Below are positions 52,538 through 61,647 of a DNA stretch of 64,000 nucleotides, piece after piece. This DNA is from CABZJG01 sp902512685 (GTDB lineage Bacteria > Pseudomonadota > Alphaproteobacteria > Rhodobacterales > Rhodobacteraceae): contig CP179201.1 in assembly GCA_051201605.1 (NCBI GenBank), positions 2,666,001-2,730,000 on the forward strand. Direction: 5' to 3'. The translations under genes and the position numbers were made by a program. The notes beneath the pieces were generated by a model that saw only the letters and a list, made by a program, of their open reading frames with translations, made no database searches and had not been told where the DNA came from. Position 1 is the first letter of the stretch, and each line of letters begins with the position of its first letter.

Positions 52538-53425
52538 ATGACGCATTCAATCAGCCCGTATTTGACCACCAAAGAACTTGCTCAACTGCTGCGCCTTGGT
52601 GAACGTAAGGTTTACGATCTTGCGTCTAGTGAACAAATACCCTCGATGCGCGCAGGAGGAAAACTGCTGTTTGAGCGCAGCGCTATTGAGGTCTGGCTCA
52701 AACAAACCCATTCTGGTCCGACCCTTGAGGCAGCGATTGACTTGCCTGCGATTATCGCCGGCAGCCATGATCCGCTGCTCGACTGGGCTCTTCGGCAATC
52801 AGGCAGCGGGCTTGCAGGCTATTTTGATGGCAGCGAAGACGGGTTGATACGTGTGCGCTCTAAAGATGCGGCGCTCTGCGCATTGCATATTTATGAAGAT
52901 CAGGGCTGGAATACCAACCGCGTGTCGGCGGAATTTAACGAACTTCCTGTGGTTTTGGTTGAGTTTTGCAAACGGGAACGTGGTTTGATCATATCACAGG
53001 GAAATCCCCTCGATATTAAAGGTTTAGATGATCTAAAGCGCCGTCGGCTGGCGCGCCGTCAAGAGGGAGCTGCCGGTCAGAAACTGCTTGAAAAACTGTT
53101 GTCAGATGCGGGGGTCAGTGCTGATATGGCCTTTGCTGGGCAAAGCATTGCACGCTCTGAAAGTGATCTCGCCCTTGAAGTGAAATCCGGACGCGCCGAG
53201 GCTGCCTTTGGGTTAAAATCTGAGGCGGCAGCGCAAAACCTTGACTTTATACCGGTCATGACAGAGCGGTTTGATCTTTTGGTCTGGCGCAAAGCCTGGT
53301 TTGATCCCGCGTTTCAAAAGTTTTTAGCATTCTGCGAAAGCGACGCATGCAAAGATCAGGCCGTATCGCTGTCTGGCTATGATCTGACCGGTTTTGGGCA
53401 TATTCACTTCAATGCTTCGCATTAG
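52538..53425 (+). CDS. HTH regulator fused to a periplasmic-binding-type domain
   Basis: 295 residues. Residues about 1-60 form an excisionase/MerR-like winged helix (LTTKELAQLLRLGERKVYDLASSEQIPSMRAGGKLLFERSAIEVWL). The rest is a PBP-like ligand domain (LLDWALRQSGSGLAGYFDGSEDGLIRV, ALCALHIYEDQGW, VEFCKRERGLIISQGNPL, TRFDLL). One-component regulators of this type control molybdate/tungstate or Moco genes. The gene faces tupA and overlaps its 3' end by 17 bases, which fits a sensor of tungstate or molybdate for this transporter. The ligand is inference. Confidence 0.82.
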   Translation: MTHSISPYLTTKELAQLLRLGERKVYDLASSEQIPSMRAGGKLLFERSAIEVWLKQTHSGPTLEAAIDLPAIIAGSHDPLLDWALRQSGSGLAGYFDGSEDGLIRVRSKDAALCALHIYEDQGWNTNRVSAEFNELPVVLVEFCKRERGLIISQGNPLDIKGLDDLKRRRLARRQEGAAGQKLLEKLLSDAGVSADMAFAGQSIARSESDLALEVKSGRAEAAFGLKSEAAAQNLDFIPVMTERFDLLVWRKAWFDPAFQKFLAFCESDACKDQAVSLSGYDLTGFGHIHFNASH

Positions 53426-54239
53426 GGAAAAATAGCGCTTTTCCATCCAAATTATAGCCACCAATAGCGGCTTGTCCCTGCGGGCCGGTAATCCAGTTCA
53501 CAAAGGCCTTGGCGCCGGCGGCATTTACCCGTGGATGGCGCGCTGGATTAACTGCTATCACCCCGTATTGATTGAATAATCTGGCATCCCCTTCGATCAG
53601 AACCTCTAGGTTTCCACGATTTGCAAAGCTTAACCATGTAGCACGATCTGTCATCACATAGGCGCCAATTGACGTTGCCATATTCAGCGTTGCCCCCATA
53701 CCCGAACCGGTTTCACGATACCACAAGCCTGAAGCAGACCTCAGATCGACATCGGTGGCATGCCAAAGCCGCAATTCTGCCCGGTGTGTCCCGCTGTCAT
53801 CCCCGCGCGACACAAATAGGGATTTGCTTTGGGCAATTTTCAAAAACGCCGCGACAGCATCTCTGCCTCCTGAGATGCGCGCAGGGTCGGATGGCGGTCC
53901 GGCAATAATGAAATCATTATACATCACATCAAATCGGGCCACGCCCCATCCTTGGGCAACAAATTCTTTTTCAGCATCTTTGGCATGCACCAACAAGACA
54001 TCCCCATCACCGTTTTGAGCATTTCTCAGCGCCTGGCCGGTCCCAACAGAGACAACCCGCGCCTGAACCCCTGTTTCTTGGGTGAATTGCGGTAAAATCG
54101 CCTCTAGCAAACCCGAATTACGGGTCGAGGTGGTCGATTGGATGATAATATAATCCGCAGCAACCGCTTTGTCGCAGATCAGGGCCATAATCAATGAAAA
54201 CCACAAAACATAACTGCGATATTTGATCATTTTTTTCAT
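53409..54239 (-). CDS. tupA: Tungstate ABC transporter, substrate-binding protein TupA
   Basis: 276 residues with a signal peptide (cleavage after about residue 27, AVA-AD). Mature N-terminus IIIQSTTSTRNSGLLEAILPQF carries the TTSTRNSG anion-binding motif of TupA/WtpA-like proteins, and SRGDDSGTHRAELRLW follows. It binds tungstate with very high affinity in the periplasm. Starts overlapping tupC by 4 bases and is the last gene of tupB-tupC-tupA on this strand. Confidence 0.9.
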   Translation of the reverse strand: MKKMIKYRSYVLWFSLIMALICDKAVAADYIIIQSTTSTRNSGLLEAILPQFTQETGVQARVVSVGTGQALRNAQNGDGDVLLVHAKDAEKEFVAQGWGVARFDVMYNDFIIAGPPSDPARISGGRDAVAAFLKIAQSKSLFVSRGDDSGTHRAELRLWHATDVDLRSASGLWYRETGSGMGATLNMATSIGAYVMTDRATWLSFANRGNLEVLIEGDARLFNQYGVIAVNPARHPRVNAAGAKAFVNWITGPQGQAAIGGYNLDGKALFFPNAKH

Positions 54240-54967
54240 GCCATTTGGCCCTGTGCTTGCGCAAGTAATGGCTCACCTGCCAAAAAGGCATCAACCAGCG
54301 GATGCCATGTGGGTCTAAAAAACTGCTCATGCGTTGCTTGAGCAACGATTTGGCCTTGGTGCATAAGTATAAATTCGCCCCCCAAACGCCGCGCCTGTGC
54401 CTGATCGTGGGTGACCATGACCACTTTTACACCTGTTTTAATGGCGGCTTTTATAAGGTGCTCTATCTGCACCGATGCACGCGGGTCCAAATTGGCGCAG
54501 GGTTCATCTAGGAAAATTAACTTTGGATCACAAGCAAGCGCACGGACCATCGCCAGTCTTTGCTGCTCGCCGCCGGACAGCCTGCGCGCGGGTGCCTCGC
54601 CCAAATCGCCCAAGCCGGCTCGTTCAAGCCAGTGGCGCGCGATATCTCGCGCCTGATGGCGGTCTGTACCGCGCGCCCTAAGCGCAAAGGCAACATTTTC
54701 CGTAACACTGCGGCGCAGTAAAACCGGGCGCTGGAACACCATCGCCTGATGGTGTTGCTGGCCAAGGTTTGCCGGAAAACTGATGCGTCCGCCCTGCGGC
54801 AAGGTCAGCCCGTGCAAGACCCGCAACAAAAGGCTTTTGCCAGCCCCGTTAGGGCCCAAAATCATCGTTGGCATTTCAGAATCAAACTCGGCCTGTTGAA
54901 TTTTCAGGCGCAGCTTACCGCCAACCACCAGTCGCAAGTCTTGCAGATTAATCCCTGTTTTAGACAT
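54236..54967 (-). CDS. tupC: Tungstate ABC transporter, ATP-binding protein TupC
   Basis: 243 residues. Walker A ILGPNGAGKSLLLRVL, ABC signature RRLSGGEQQRLAMVRAL, Walker B KLIFLDEPCANLDP and His switch VMVTHDQAQA are intact. Couples ATP hydrolysis to tungstate uptake. Overlaps tupB by 8 bases and tupA by 4. Confidence 0.9.
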   Translation of the reverse strand: MSKTGINLQDLRLVVGGKLRLKIQQAEFDSEMPTMILGPNGAGKSLLLRVLHGLTLPQGGRISFPANLGQQHHQAMVFQRPVLLRRSVTENVAFALRARGTDRHQARDIARHWLERAGLGDLGEAPARRLSGGEQQRLAMVRALACDPKLIFLDEPCANLDPRASVQIEHLIKAAIKTGVKVVMVTHDQAQARRLGGEFILMHQGQIVAQATHEQFFRPTWHPLVDAFLAGEPLLAQAQGQMA

Positions 54968-55667
54968 GCATCGCCTCTTGCCTGCGGCCCCCTATGATTG
55001 CCACCACCGCATTCACCCCAAGCGCCATCAAAACCAATATAACGCCCAATGCCAAGGCCAAGCTCAGATTGCCCTTGGAGGTTTCAAGAGCAATCGCAGT
55101 CGTCATGACACGGGTCACGTGATTGATATTGCCGCCCACAATCATCACCGCGCCAACCTCTGCAATGGCGCGGCCAAACCCTGCCAATCCAGCGGTCATC
55201 AAAGCATAGCGTGCCTCCCATAAAAGGACCGGCACCATCTGCCAAGGACTGAGCCCTAAGGAATTCAATTGGTCACGGTACTCTTCATACAGCAGAGCAA
55301 TGCTCTGACGGCAGAGCGCCGCCACCACAGGCGTTACCAAAATGGTCTGAGCGATAATCATCGCCGTTGGTGAATACAGCAATCCAAGCACCCCAAATGG
55401 CCCTGTGTTTGAAAGCAGCAGATAGACCACCAATCCAACCACAACCGGTGGCATCCCCATCAGTGCATTGATCAGAACAATCGCAACTTGCCGACCGGGA
55501 AATTTCCCCACCGCCAGCGCCGCACCAAGGGGAAATCCCATCACTGCGGCGCAAATCACGGCCAAGATGGACACCTGCAAAGACAGTCCGACAATTGCCC
55601 ATAACGCAGCATCCCCAGACAGGATTAAATAGAAAGCTTGGGTGAATTGGCTTGCAAAATCTTGCAT
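54960..55667 (-). CDS. tupB: Tungstate ABC transporter, permease TupB
   Basis: 235 residues with about five to six transmembrane segments and the BPD_transp_1 loop (LNSLGLSPWQMVPVLLWEARYALMTAGLAGFGRAIAEVGA, described by its ends) that contacts the ATPase. Together with TupA and TupC it makes the tungstate importer. First gene of the operon; its start is 67 bases from the DUF2235 stop, a short AT-rich region with a candidate operator. Confidence 0.9.
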   Translation of the reverse strand: MQDFASQFTQAFYLILSGDAALWAIVGLSLQVSILAVICAAVMGFPLGAALAVGKFPGRQVAIVLINALMGMPPVVVGLVVYLLLSNTGPFGVLGLLYSPTAMIIAQTILVTPVVAALCRQSIALLYEEYRDQLNSLGLSPWQMVPVLLWEARYALMTAGLAGFGRAIAEVGAVMIVGGNINHVTRVMTTAIALETSKGNLSLALALGVILVLMALGVNAVVAIIGGRRQEAMHV

Positions 55668-55693
55668 ATTATTGCATTTTTTCCAATATTTGA

Positions 55694-55716
55694 ATTTTGT
55701 TCATATAATAACAAAT
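55694..55716. promoter_or_regulatory. Candidate operator upstream of tupB
   Basis: TTTGTT-N8-AACAAA inverted repeat (TTTGTT at 55696-55701, AACAAA at 55710-55715) with flanking AT, and AATATTTGAA in direct repeat on both sides. It sits in the 66-base gap in front of tupB. It could be bound by the neighbouring HTH-PBP regulator, by inference from location only. Confidence 0.45.
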
Positions 55717-55733
55717 ATTTGAAAATGTCTACT

Positions 55734-56801
55734 TTAGTCTTTGTTTTCTCCGTTAATTTCGGGTTTTACACGTTTACTTATGGCAACAGAGGGATGGATC
55801 CACTCAGTCGGTCCAACAGTGATGACCCGCCTGCGGCGCAAAATAAGAAGCTTGGAAAATCCGTTCCAGCGTCCGATGGATGGCGCGTTTGGATCGATGG
55901 GAAACCGCGTTGCCCAATCGATTGGAAGCGGCAAATCGCAGGCCTCTGCCCGCTCCAGCATCCACACAAGAGGGATGTTCGACAAGGGCCGCGCCGGTGC
56001 ATATCCGCTGAGATGTCCACCCACATCCCCATGGGTTCCGCGAAACCAAACCTGTTCAAGATGAGCCGGATGATCGGGATCGGCACGCCATTTTTCCGGT
56101 CGGTATGCAAGCCGCGTTTCATCCTTGGCCAAAGCATGAAACCCGGCTTTTACCGACCGGCAAAGATGATGATTATGAAATCCGTAGCGGTCCGGCATCC
56201 AACGCCAGAAAATTGGCACCCGCAACCCAAGCGCGCGCACGGTGTCCCAGACGCCGATCATTTCTATACTGACCTGTCGATGGCAGTAGGCGGTGCGAAA
56301 TTTGGCCGGAGTTTCTGGCGCTGGCGGATTTTTATAGGCGCGCCAAGCCTGTTTGGTATGGCGCGGGGTCGCATGTTGGGCTTTTAGCAAGCCGACCTTG
56401 TCAATCAGGCCCGATAGCGAGCGCACGGCAAAAGCTCCACGCGAATAGCCAAAAAGGAAAACTGCGTCGCCGGGTCGATAGCGGGTGGCCAAAGCGCCGT
56501 AGGTATCACGGATTTGTTGATCCAGACCGCCGCCAAACATAATACTTCTTATCGACCGCCAGCTGTGCCATTGCAGACCCGGACGATAATAAATATTCAC
56601 TGATGGTCCCATTTCCGCCAGAAGCTTGGCAAGCAAGCCTGCATTGCTTTCATAACCGGGTTCAACCGAAGACAGCGTGCCATCCAAGACAATCACATGA
56701 GTTTTTTTCCCGCGCGGAGAGCGGCGGCCCAGGGGGCTGGGATCAGGGGCCGCCCGAAAGCGTCCCAAAACAGTCTTAATTCTATTCTGCAGCCAAGTCA
56801 T
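55734..56801 (-). CDS. DUF2235 alpha/beta hydrolase
   Basis: 355 residues. VIVLDGTLSSVEPGYESNAG near the N-terminus, nucleophile elbow FLFGYSRGAFAVRSL, VSIEMIGVWDTV and WFRGTHGDVGGH with the final Asp/His fit DUF2235 (phospholipase A1-like serine hydrolases, including T6SS effectors of the Tle1 group). No signal peptide or secretion genes nearby, so an effector role is not supported here. It overlaps the CoxL-like gene by 20 bases and leads to tupB, hinting at one transcript. Confidence 0.85.
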   Translation of the reverse strand: MTWLQNRIKTVLGRFRAAPDPSPLGRRSPRGKKTHVIVLDGTLSSVEPGYESNAGLLAKLLAEMGPSVNIYYRPGLQWHSWRSIRSIMFGGGLDQQIRDTYGALATRYRPGDAVFLFGYSRGAFAVRSLSGLIDKVGLLKAQHATPRHTKQAWRAYKNPPAPETPAKFRTAYCHRQVSIEMIGVWDTVRALGLRVPIFWRWMPDRYGFHNHHLCRSVKAGFHALAKDETRLAYRPEKWRADPDHPAHLEQVWFRGTHGDVGGHLSGYAPARPLSNIPLVWMLERAEACDLPLPIDWATRFPIDPNAPSIGRWNGFSKLLILRRRRVITVGPTEWIHPSVAISKRVKPEINGENKD

Positions 56802-59079
56802 GAGTATTCAAAAGGGTCCAAATCCGCAGCGGCGTAAAGGGCATATCAGCTTGTGTTACGCCCTGATCCCATAGCGCGTCTTGAACAGCATTGGCAACGG
56901 CGGCAAGCGCCCCGACAGTTCCTGCTTCCCCACAGCCTTTAATGCCCAAAACATTGGCTGTCGAGGGCAGCGGCTGTGTTTTGAATTGAAAAAACGGCAC
57001 ATCGCGCGCCCGTGGAAGCGCGTAATCCATCAAACTTCCGGTTAATAGCTGTCCGTCCGCGTCATACACAACATGTTCGCACAGCGCCTGACCAACACCT
57101 TGAGTGACGCCGCCGTGCACCTGACCTTCGACCAGCATCGGGTTCAGCATATGACCAAAGTCATCCACCACCACATAGCTTATCAACTCAACCTGACCGG
57201 TGTCCGGATCGACCTCGACCTCGGCTACATGCGCGCCATTGGGAAACGACTGCGCATTCAGTTTCGCTGTTGCCTGATGCGACAGCAAATCATCGCGGCC
57301 GTCGATGCGGGCCATTTTTGCCAGCTCAAGCATAGTGGGTGTTAAATTTGATCCTGCAACGCGGAACTGTTCATCATCAAAGGTAATCTCATGCGGCTCA
57401 ACGCCGGACTTGTCCGCTAAATAGTTGCTAAAGGCCTCAATCATGGTTGTGACGGCCGCCAAGGTGGCGTTGTTTTGCGCGGTCGCCGAACGCGACCCAC
57501 CGGTACCCCCGCCCTTGGCAATCCGGTCACTATCGCCTTGGATCACCTTGATCAGATGCGCTGGAATTCCGGTTTGATCGGCCAGAAATTGGGCAAACGC
57601 GGTTTCATGCCCCTGCCCGTTGGACTGTGTCCCGACAAGAATTTCAACAGTTCCATCCGATTGAAACAGCACCTTGGCGGTTTCGCTTGGATCACCAAGG
57701 ATGCTTTCGATATAATAACATAGGCCAAGACCGCGCAGCCGGCCTTTGGCTTGGCTGTTTGATTTTCGCACAGAAAAGCCACGCCTGTCCGCTGCCTGTT
57801 CAGCCGATGTCAATACATTTGAAAAATCACCCACATCATAAAGCGCGCCTGTCACCGTTTGATACGGAAACGCATCTGGCGCAATAAAGTTTTTGCGGCG
57901 CAGTTCCCAACCGTCTATTTTCAACGCGCGCGCCGCCCGATCCATCACCCGCTCAAGCACATAAATGGCTTCGGGCCGGCCGGCGCCGCGAAAGGCATCC
58001 ACTTGCGTCGTATTGGTATAAATACCTTTAACCGATAAAAAGGCGGTTGGTATATCATAGGGCCCGGTCAGCACTTTGGCAAAAAGTTCGGTTTGGATTG
58101 GTTGCGCGTATTGAGAATTATAAGCCCCAAGATTGCATAATGTGCTAACCCAGTAGCCAATAATTTTGTGATCAACATCGAACGCCAGCTCGCCGATTGA
58201 AACCAGATCGCGACCGCTATTATCACTTACCATGGCTTCGCTGCGCTCTGACATCCAGCGCACAGGCCGGCCCAGCTGCCGAGCGGCATGGGCACAGATA
58301 AAGGTTTCTGGATAATCCATCGCCTTCATGCCAAATCCGCCGCCCACATCGGGGTTGGTGACGCGAATTTCAGCATCCGGCAAATTAAGTATCTTGGCCA
58401 ACCGCGATTTGGTTCCCCAAACACCTTGGCCATTGACGCAAAGATGTAGCCGGCCGTCTTTCCATTCGGCAAAACATCCACGCGGCTCTAATGAACAGGC
58501 AATGATCCGGTTGTCGGCAATGCTTAACCGGATATGGTGGGCGGCTTTATCAAAAGCTTTGGATGTTGCCAGCTGATCCCCGGCACACCAGTCAAATGCG
58601 CGATTTAAAGGCGCTTCTTCATGGATTAGAGGGCCACCTTCTTGCAGCGCAAGATGAGTATCAAGCTCTTGATAATCAAAGCCTATTAATTCTGCCGCAT
58701 CGCTGGCCTGCGCCAAGGTTTCGGCAATCACCACTGCCACAGCTTCGCCAAGAAACCGAACCCGATCTTCAGCCAGCAATGGCCGTCGCGGCGCAGCTGC
58801 TTTGGTGCCATCCTGATTTTCCAGCACCGCGGCATCCATGCCGGCGACGATGCCCGCCGCCCTTAAATCTTCAGCTGTTATAACCGCTTTGACACCCGCA
58901 CTTGCACGGGCATCCGCAACATCAAGCTCCGTAATATCGCCGTGGGCCACAGGGGATCTAAAAACAAATGCAAACAGAGCGCCGTCAGGGGCGATATCAT
59001 CCACATACTGCCCTTTCCCGGTCAAAAATCTGTGATCTTCGGTCCGCGAAACGGATTGGCTTTTGCCAAACTTTTCCAC
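56782..59079 (-). CDS. CoxL/xanthine-dehydrogenase-type molybdopterin subunit (orphan)
   Basis: 765 residues, full length for the large subunit of molybdenum hydroxylases. The N-terminus (KSQSVSRTEDHRFLTGKGQYVDDI) and NPDVGGGFGMKAMDYPETF, TQSNGQGHETAF, KGCGEAGTVGALAAVANAV with the catalytic Glu are present. The active-site loop reads DAFRGAGRPEAIY: AFRGAGR fits form II (AYRGAGR) and not form I CO dehydrogenase (AYRCSFR). So CO oxidation is not implied. The small [2Fe-2S] and medium FAD subunits are not in the window. It follows a decarboxylase gene by 32 bases and overlaps DUF2235. Confidence 0.88.
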   Translation of the reverse strand: MEKFGKSQSVSRTEDHRFLTGKGQYVDDIAPDGALFAFVFRSPVAHGDITELDVADARASAGVKAVITAEDLRAAGIVAGMDAAVLENQDGTKAAAPRRPLLAEDRVRFLGEAVAVVIAETLAQASDAAELIGFDYQELDTHLALQEGGPLIHEEAPLNRAFDWCAGDQLATSKAFDKAAHHIRLSIADNRIIACSLEPRGCFAEWKDGRLHLCVNGQGVWGTKSRLAKILNLPDAEIRVTNPDVGGGFGMKAMDYPETFICAHAARQLGRPVRWMSERSEAMVSDNSGRDLVSIGELAFDVDHKIIGYWVSTLCNLGAYNSQYAQPIQTELFAKVLTGPYDIPTAFLSVKGIYTNTTQVDAFRGAGRPEAIYVLERVMDRAARALKIDGWELRRKNFIAPDAFPYQTVTGALYDVGDFSNVLTSAEQAADRRGFSVRKSNSQAKGRLRGLGLCYYIESILGDPSETAKVLFQSDGTVEILVGTQSNGQGHETAFAQFLADQTGIPAHLIKVIQGDSDRIAKGGGTGGSRSATAQNNATLAAVTTMIEAFSNYLADKSGVEPHEITFDDEQFRVAGSNLTPTMLELAKMARIDGRDDLLSHQATAKLNAQSFPNGAHVAEVEVDPDTGQVELISYVVVDDFGHMLNPMLVEGQVHGGVTQGVGQALCEHVVYDADGQLLTGSLMDYALPRARDVPFFQFKTQPLPSTANVLGIKGCGEAGTVGALAAVANAVQDALWDQGVTQADMPFTPLRIWTLLNTHDLAAE

Positions 59080-59111
59080 TGCTTTGCCTCATCCTACTTC
59101 TGCAGTGCAAC

Positions 59112-60287
59112 CTAACCCGACACTTGAAAATGTCTAGAGGTGCTCTTTAGGGCAGTGCAAAAAATCTGTTTTGCACATCCGTAGCCATTAAAACGGCTGG
59201 TCAGCACCGCGCTATAGGCGCCCGTTCCCTGGATCAGGACAAAATCACCCTCGGCAATATCGGCGGGCAAAGCCAGCGGATCAGATAATCGATCTAGGCT
59301 ATCACAGGTTGGACCAAATATGACACGCGGTGCCGGTTTGCCGCGCCGCTCGGCGCCTTTGGGATTGAAAACGGTAATATGCCGGGGGTGAACAGGCGGC
59401 ATATCGCGCCATTCTGCCAGCGCGCCATATATTCCATCATTGAGCACAACCGCACCATTTGGCCGCATATTCTTGACCCGCAATACCAGCGCAAAGGCAT
59501 CGGCCACCAGCCCGCGACCGGGCTCGCAGATCAGCACCGGATTATGGTCAGAAAAATATCGTTCTTTAGCGGCTTTAATCCGGTTGAAAATAACCTTTAA
59601 ATCCATCGGCTTGGCACCACGATCACCGGGAAAGCCTCCTCCGACATTAAGCGTTTGAAGCCGAACGCCAGCGTCTTGCGCAATTTTTGAAGCTGCTTTT
59701 ATATAACTTTCCCATGCACCCGGCGACAGGCATTGCGTGCCCGGATGAAAAGTGATTGCCGGCCCCAGTCCCCGCGCAACCACTGCCTTTAACAAAGGCA
59801 CCGCTTGGGCCGGTTCGGCGCCAAATTTCTCACCAAAATTATAAAGCCCGCCCGCCACCGAAAGTTTTATGCGCACCGCAATTTCGCTGCCCTCAGGCAA
59901 ATCCCCCAATTTGTCCAATTCGCTGAGCGCATCGACCGACCAAGAAGCGATTCCCTGCAATTTGGCTTTGGCTATTTCTTGCACCGAGCGCACTGGATTG
60001 TGATAGTTCAGCTTGGCTGTCGGAGCGATGCCCCGCACCATCTCGATCTCAGCAGGTGACGCCACATCGAAAACAGAAACGCCGTTTTGTGTCAGGCAGC
60101 GCAACACATCGGGATGCGGGTTTGCCTTTACCGCATAACTTAGAATACCATCAAAACCCGATTGAAATATGGACATTTTTAACTTGAGCGCATCGGGCGA
60201 AAAATAGCCAATCGGTTCATCCGGAAAATGACGGATAAAATGGGCATTTGGGGTATTCCAAATCCATGAAGATTGCTCAGTCATCAC
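59112..60287 (-). CDS. PLP-dependent ornithine/diamino-acid decarboxylase family (fold III)
   Basis: 391 residues, alanine-racemase-fold decarboxylase. PLP Lys in ILSYAVKANPHPDVL, GGGFPGD, catalytic Cys loop GPTCDSLDR and C-terminal GTGAYSAVLTSRFNGYG are clear. This group makes putrescine from ornithine, or cadaverine/related diamines; absence of the meso-DAP motif favours ornithine over DAP decarboxylase. Divergent from an Lrp-type regulator gene 104 bases away, which probably controls it. Confidence 0.9.
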   Translation of the reverse strand: MMTEQSSWIWNTPNAHFIRHFPDEPIGYFSPDALKLKMSIFQSGFDGILSYAVKANPHPDVLRCLTQNGVSVFDVASPAEIEMVRGIAPTAKLNYHNPVRSVQEIAKAKLQGIASWSVDALSELDKLGDLPEGSEIAVRIKLSVAGGLYNFGEKFGAEPAQAVPLLKAVVARGLGPAITFHPGTQCLSPGAWESYIKAASKIAQDAGVRLQTLNVGGGFPGDRGAKPMDLKVIFNRIKAAKERYFSDHNPVLICEPGRGLVADAFALVLRVKNMRPNGAVVLNDGIYGALAEWRDMPPVHPRHITVFNPKGAERRGKPAPRVIFGPTCDSLDRLSDPLALPADIAEGDFVLIQGTGAYSAVLTSRFNGYGCAKQIFCTALKSTSRHFQVSG

Positions 60288-60391
60288 CGCACCTCAGTTT
60301 TGTTTTTTTGATTATGCGCCGCAGTCTTGAGCGATAAATCTGCAAAATTTACTATATTGCCAATATTTTATATCTAAATTACTATTAAATT

Positions 60392-60826
60392 ATGCGATTT
60401 GACGAAAAAGATAAGCAATTACTCCGACTTCTGTCCGAAAACGCCCGCAGTGCGGTGTCTGATCTTGCGCGCGCCTTGGGGCTTGCGCGCACCACGGTTC
60501 AGGCCCGGATCGAGCGGCTTGAAAACACCGGCTATATCGCCGGTTATACCCTGCGAAAAGGCGCGTCCGCGCGCCCAATGCTGCGAGCCTCGGCGCTTTT
60601 AACGGTTGAACCACGTTCAGGTGCGGCCGTTCTGCAAAAACTCAAAACCCTGCCGCAGGTGGAAAAAGTTCACACCACATCAGGCCGCTTTGATCTGCTG
60701 GTTGAATTGAGCGCCGAGACAACCGAAGAGCTGGATCAGACCTTGGACGACATTGGCGCCGCCCGCGGGGTCAAAAGCTCAGAAAGTCTGATCCATCTGA
60801 GCACCAAAATCGATCGCTCTTTATGA
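60392..60826 (+). CDS. Lrp/AsnC family transcriptional regulator
   Basis: 144 residues. N-terminal HTH (FDEKDKQLLRLLSENARSAVSDLARALGLARTTVQARIERLENTGYI) followed by a RAM domain (AVLQKLKTLPQVEKVHTTSGRFDLLVELSA). No ribosome site stands before the ATG (AT-rich leader), perhaps a leaderless mRNA. Divergent from the decarboxylase, a usual autoregulated pair; the amino-acid effector is unknown. Confidence 0.92.
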   Translation: MRFDEKDKQLLRLLSENARSAVSDLARALGLARTTVQARIERLENTGYIAGYTLRKGASARPMLRASALLTVEPRSGAAVLQKLKTLPQVEKVHTTSGRFDLLVELSAETTEELDQTLDDIGAARGVKSSESLIHLSTKIDRSL

Positions 60827-60953
60827 CGACCCGCTTCTGAAATATCGTCACATCAAGTCCCCGCGGCGCATCCAAAATAAGTTTTGACTTTTGCCTGCAA
60901 ACGCGCAGAAATGAATCCACCGACAAGCCAGAAAAGCAAAAGGTTTAGACATC

Positions 60954-61565
60954 ATGGATCAGGTCAAATTCACCCAGATGAAAGATGGCGACAAAGAAGA
61001 TTACGATTTTCTGACTGCCCATGAAACCGAATACACCAAAGGCACGGCGGATCGATTGCTCAAAGCCCTGGTTGATCTTGATGAAAGCCTGTCTGGATAT
61101 CAAATCACCCGTTTAGGCCATTCGGTGCAATCGGCCACCCGGGCATGGCGAGACGGGGCCGATGATGACTGGGTGGTTTCGGCGCTGCTGCATGATATCG
61201 GCGATATCTATGCGCCCTATAACCACGACGAATATGCCGCCACTATTCTGCGCCCTTTTGTGCGCGAGCAATGCACATGGGTGGTGGAAAAACATGGTGA
61301 TTTTCAAATGGTTTATTATGGCCATCATGTGGGCGGCAACCCGCACAAGCGCGATGCCTATCAAGGTCATCCCTATTTCGAAGATTGTGCCGCATTTTGC
61401 GAGCGCTGGGATCAAGCCAGCTTTGATCCCAATTACGACAGCAAGCCGATTGAGTTTTTCACCGATATGGTGCGTTCGGTGTTTGCCCGCGCGCCTTATG
61501 ATCCAAAGGTCATTCGCAGCGGCGAACGCGCGCCCCTGATCGGAACGCGCCGCGACGAAAGCTAA
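60954..61565 (+). CDS. HD-domain protein, PhnZ-like diiron oxygenase candidate
   Basis: 203 residues. Metal-ligand pattern: H56 (RLGHSVQSA), H80-D81 (LLHDIGD), H91 (NHDEYAA), H114 (EKHGDFQ) and Asp in RWDQASFDP at 153. The H56/H80 interval (24) and the RWDxAxxDP end resemble PhnZ/TmpB mixed-valent diiron HD oxygenases, though the loop between HD and the next His is shorter. An ordinary HD phosphohydrolase is the alternative. No phosphonate genes in the window. It is 128 bases after the Lrp gene, on the same strand. Confidence 0.72.
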   Translation: MDQVKFTQMKDGDKEDYDFLTAHETEYTKGTADRLLKALVDLDESLSGYQITRLGHSVQSATRAWRDGADDDWVVSALLHDIGDIYAPYNHDEYAATILRPFVREQCTWVVEKHGDFQMVYYGHHVGGNPHKRDAYQGHPYFEDCAAFCERWDQASFDPNYDSKPIEFFTDMVRSVFARAPYDPKVIRSGERAPLIGTRRDES

Positions 61566-61647
61566 AGAAACTTGCGCCTTTGGCCTTTTCCTTTATGTGG
61601 TTAGCCGTTATCTGCCAGTGAACAGAAATTTAACGGGTGAGCCAGCA

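Noticed and set aside
55734..56801. Type VI secretion effector role for DUF2235
   Set aside because: The hydrolase motif fits, but there are no vgrG, hcp or immunity genes nearby.
56782..59079. Aerobic CO dehydrogenase large subunit (form I coxL)
   Set aside because: The active-site loop lacks AYRCSFR and no coxS or coxM accompanies it, so CO dehydrogenase is not claimed.
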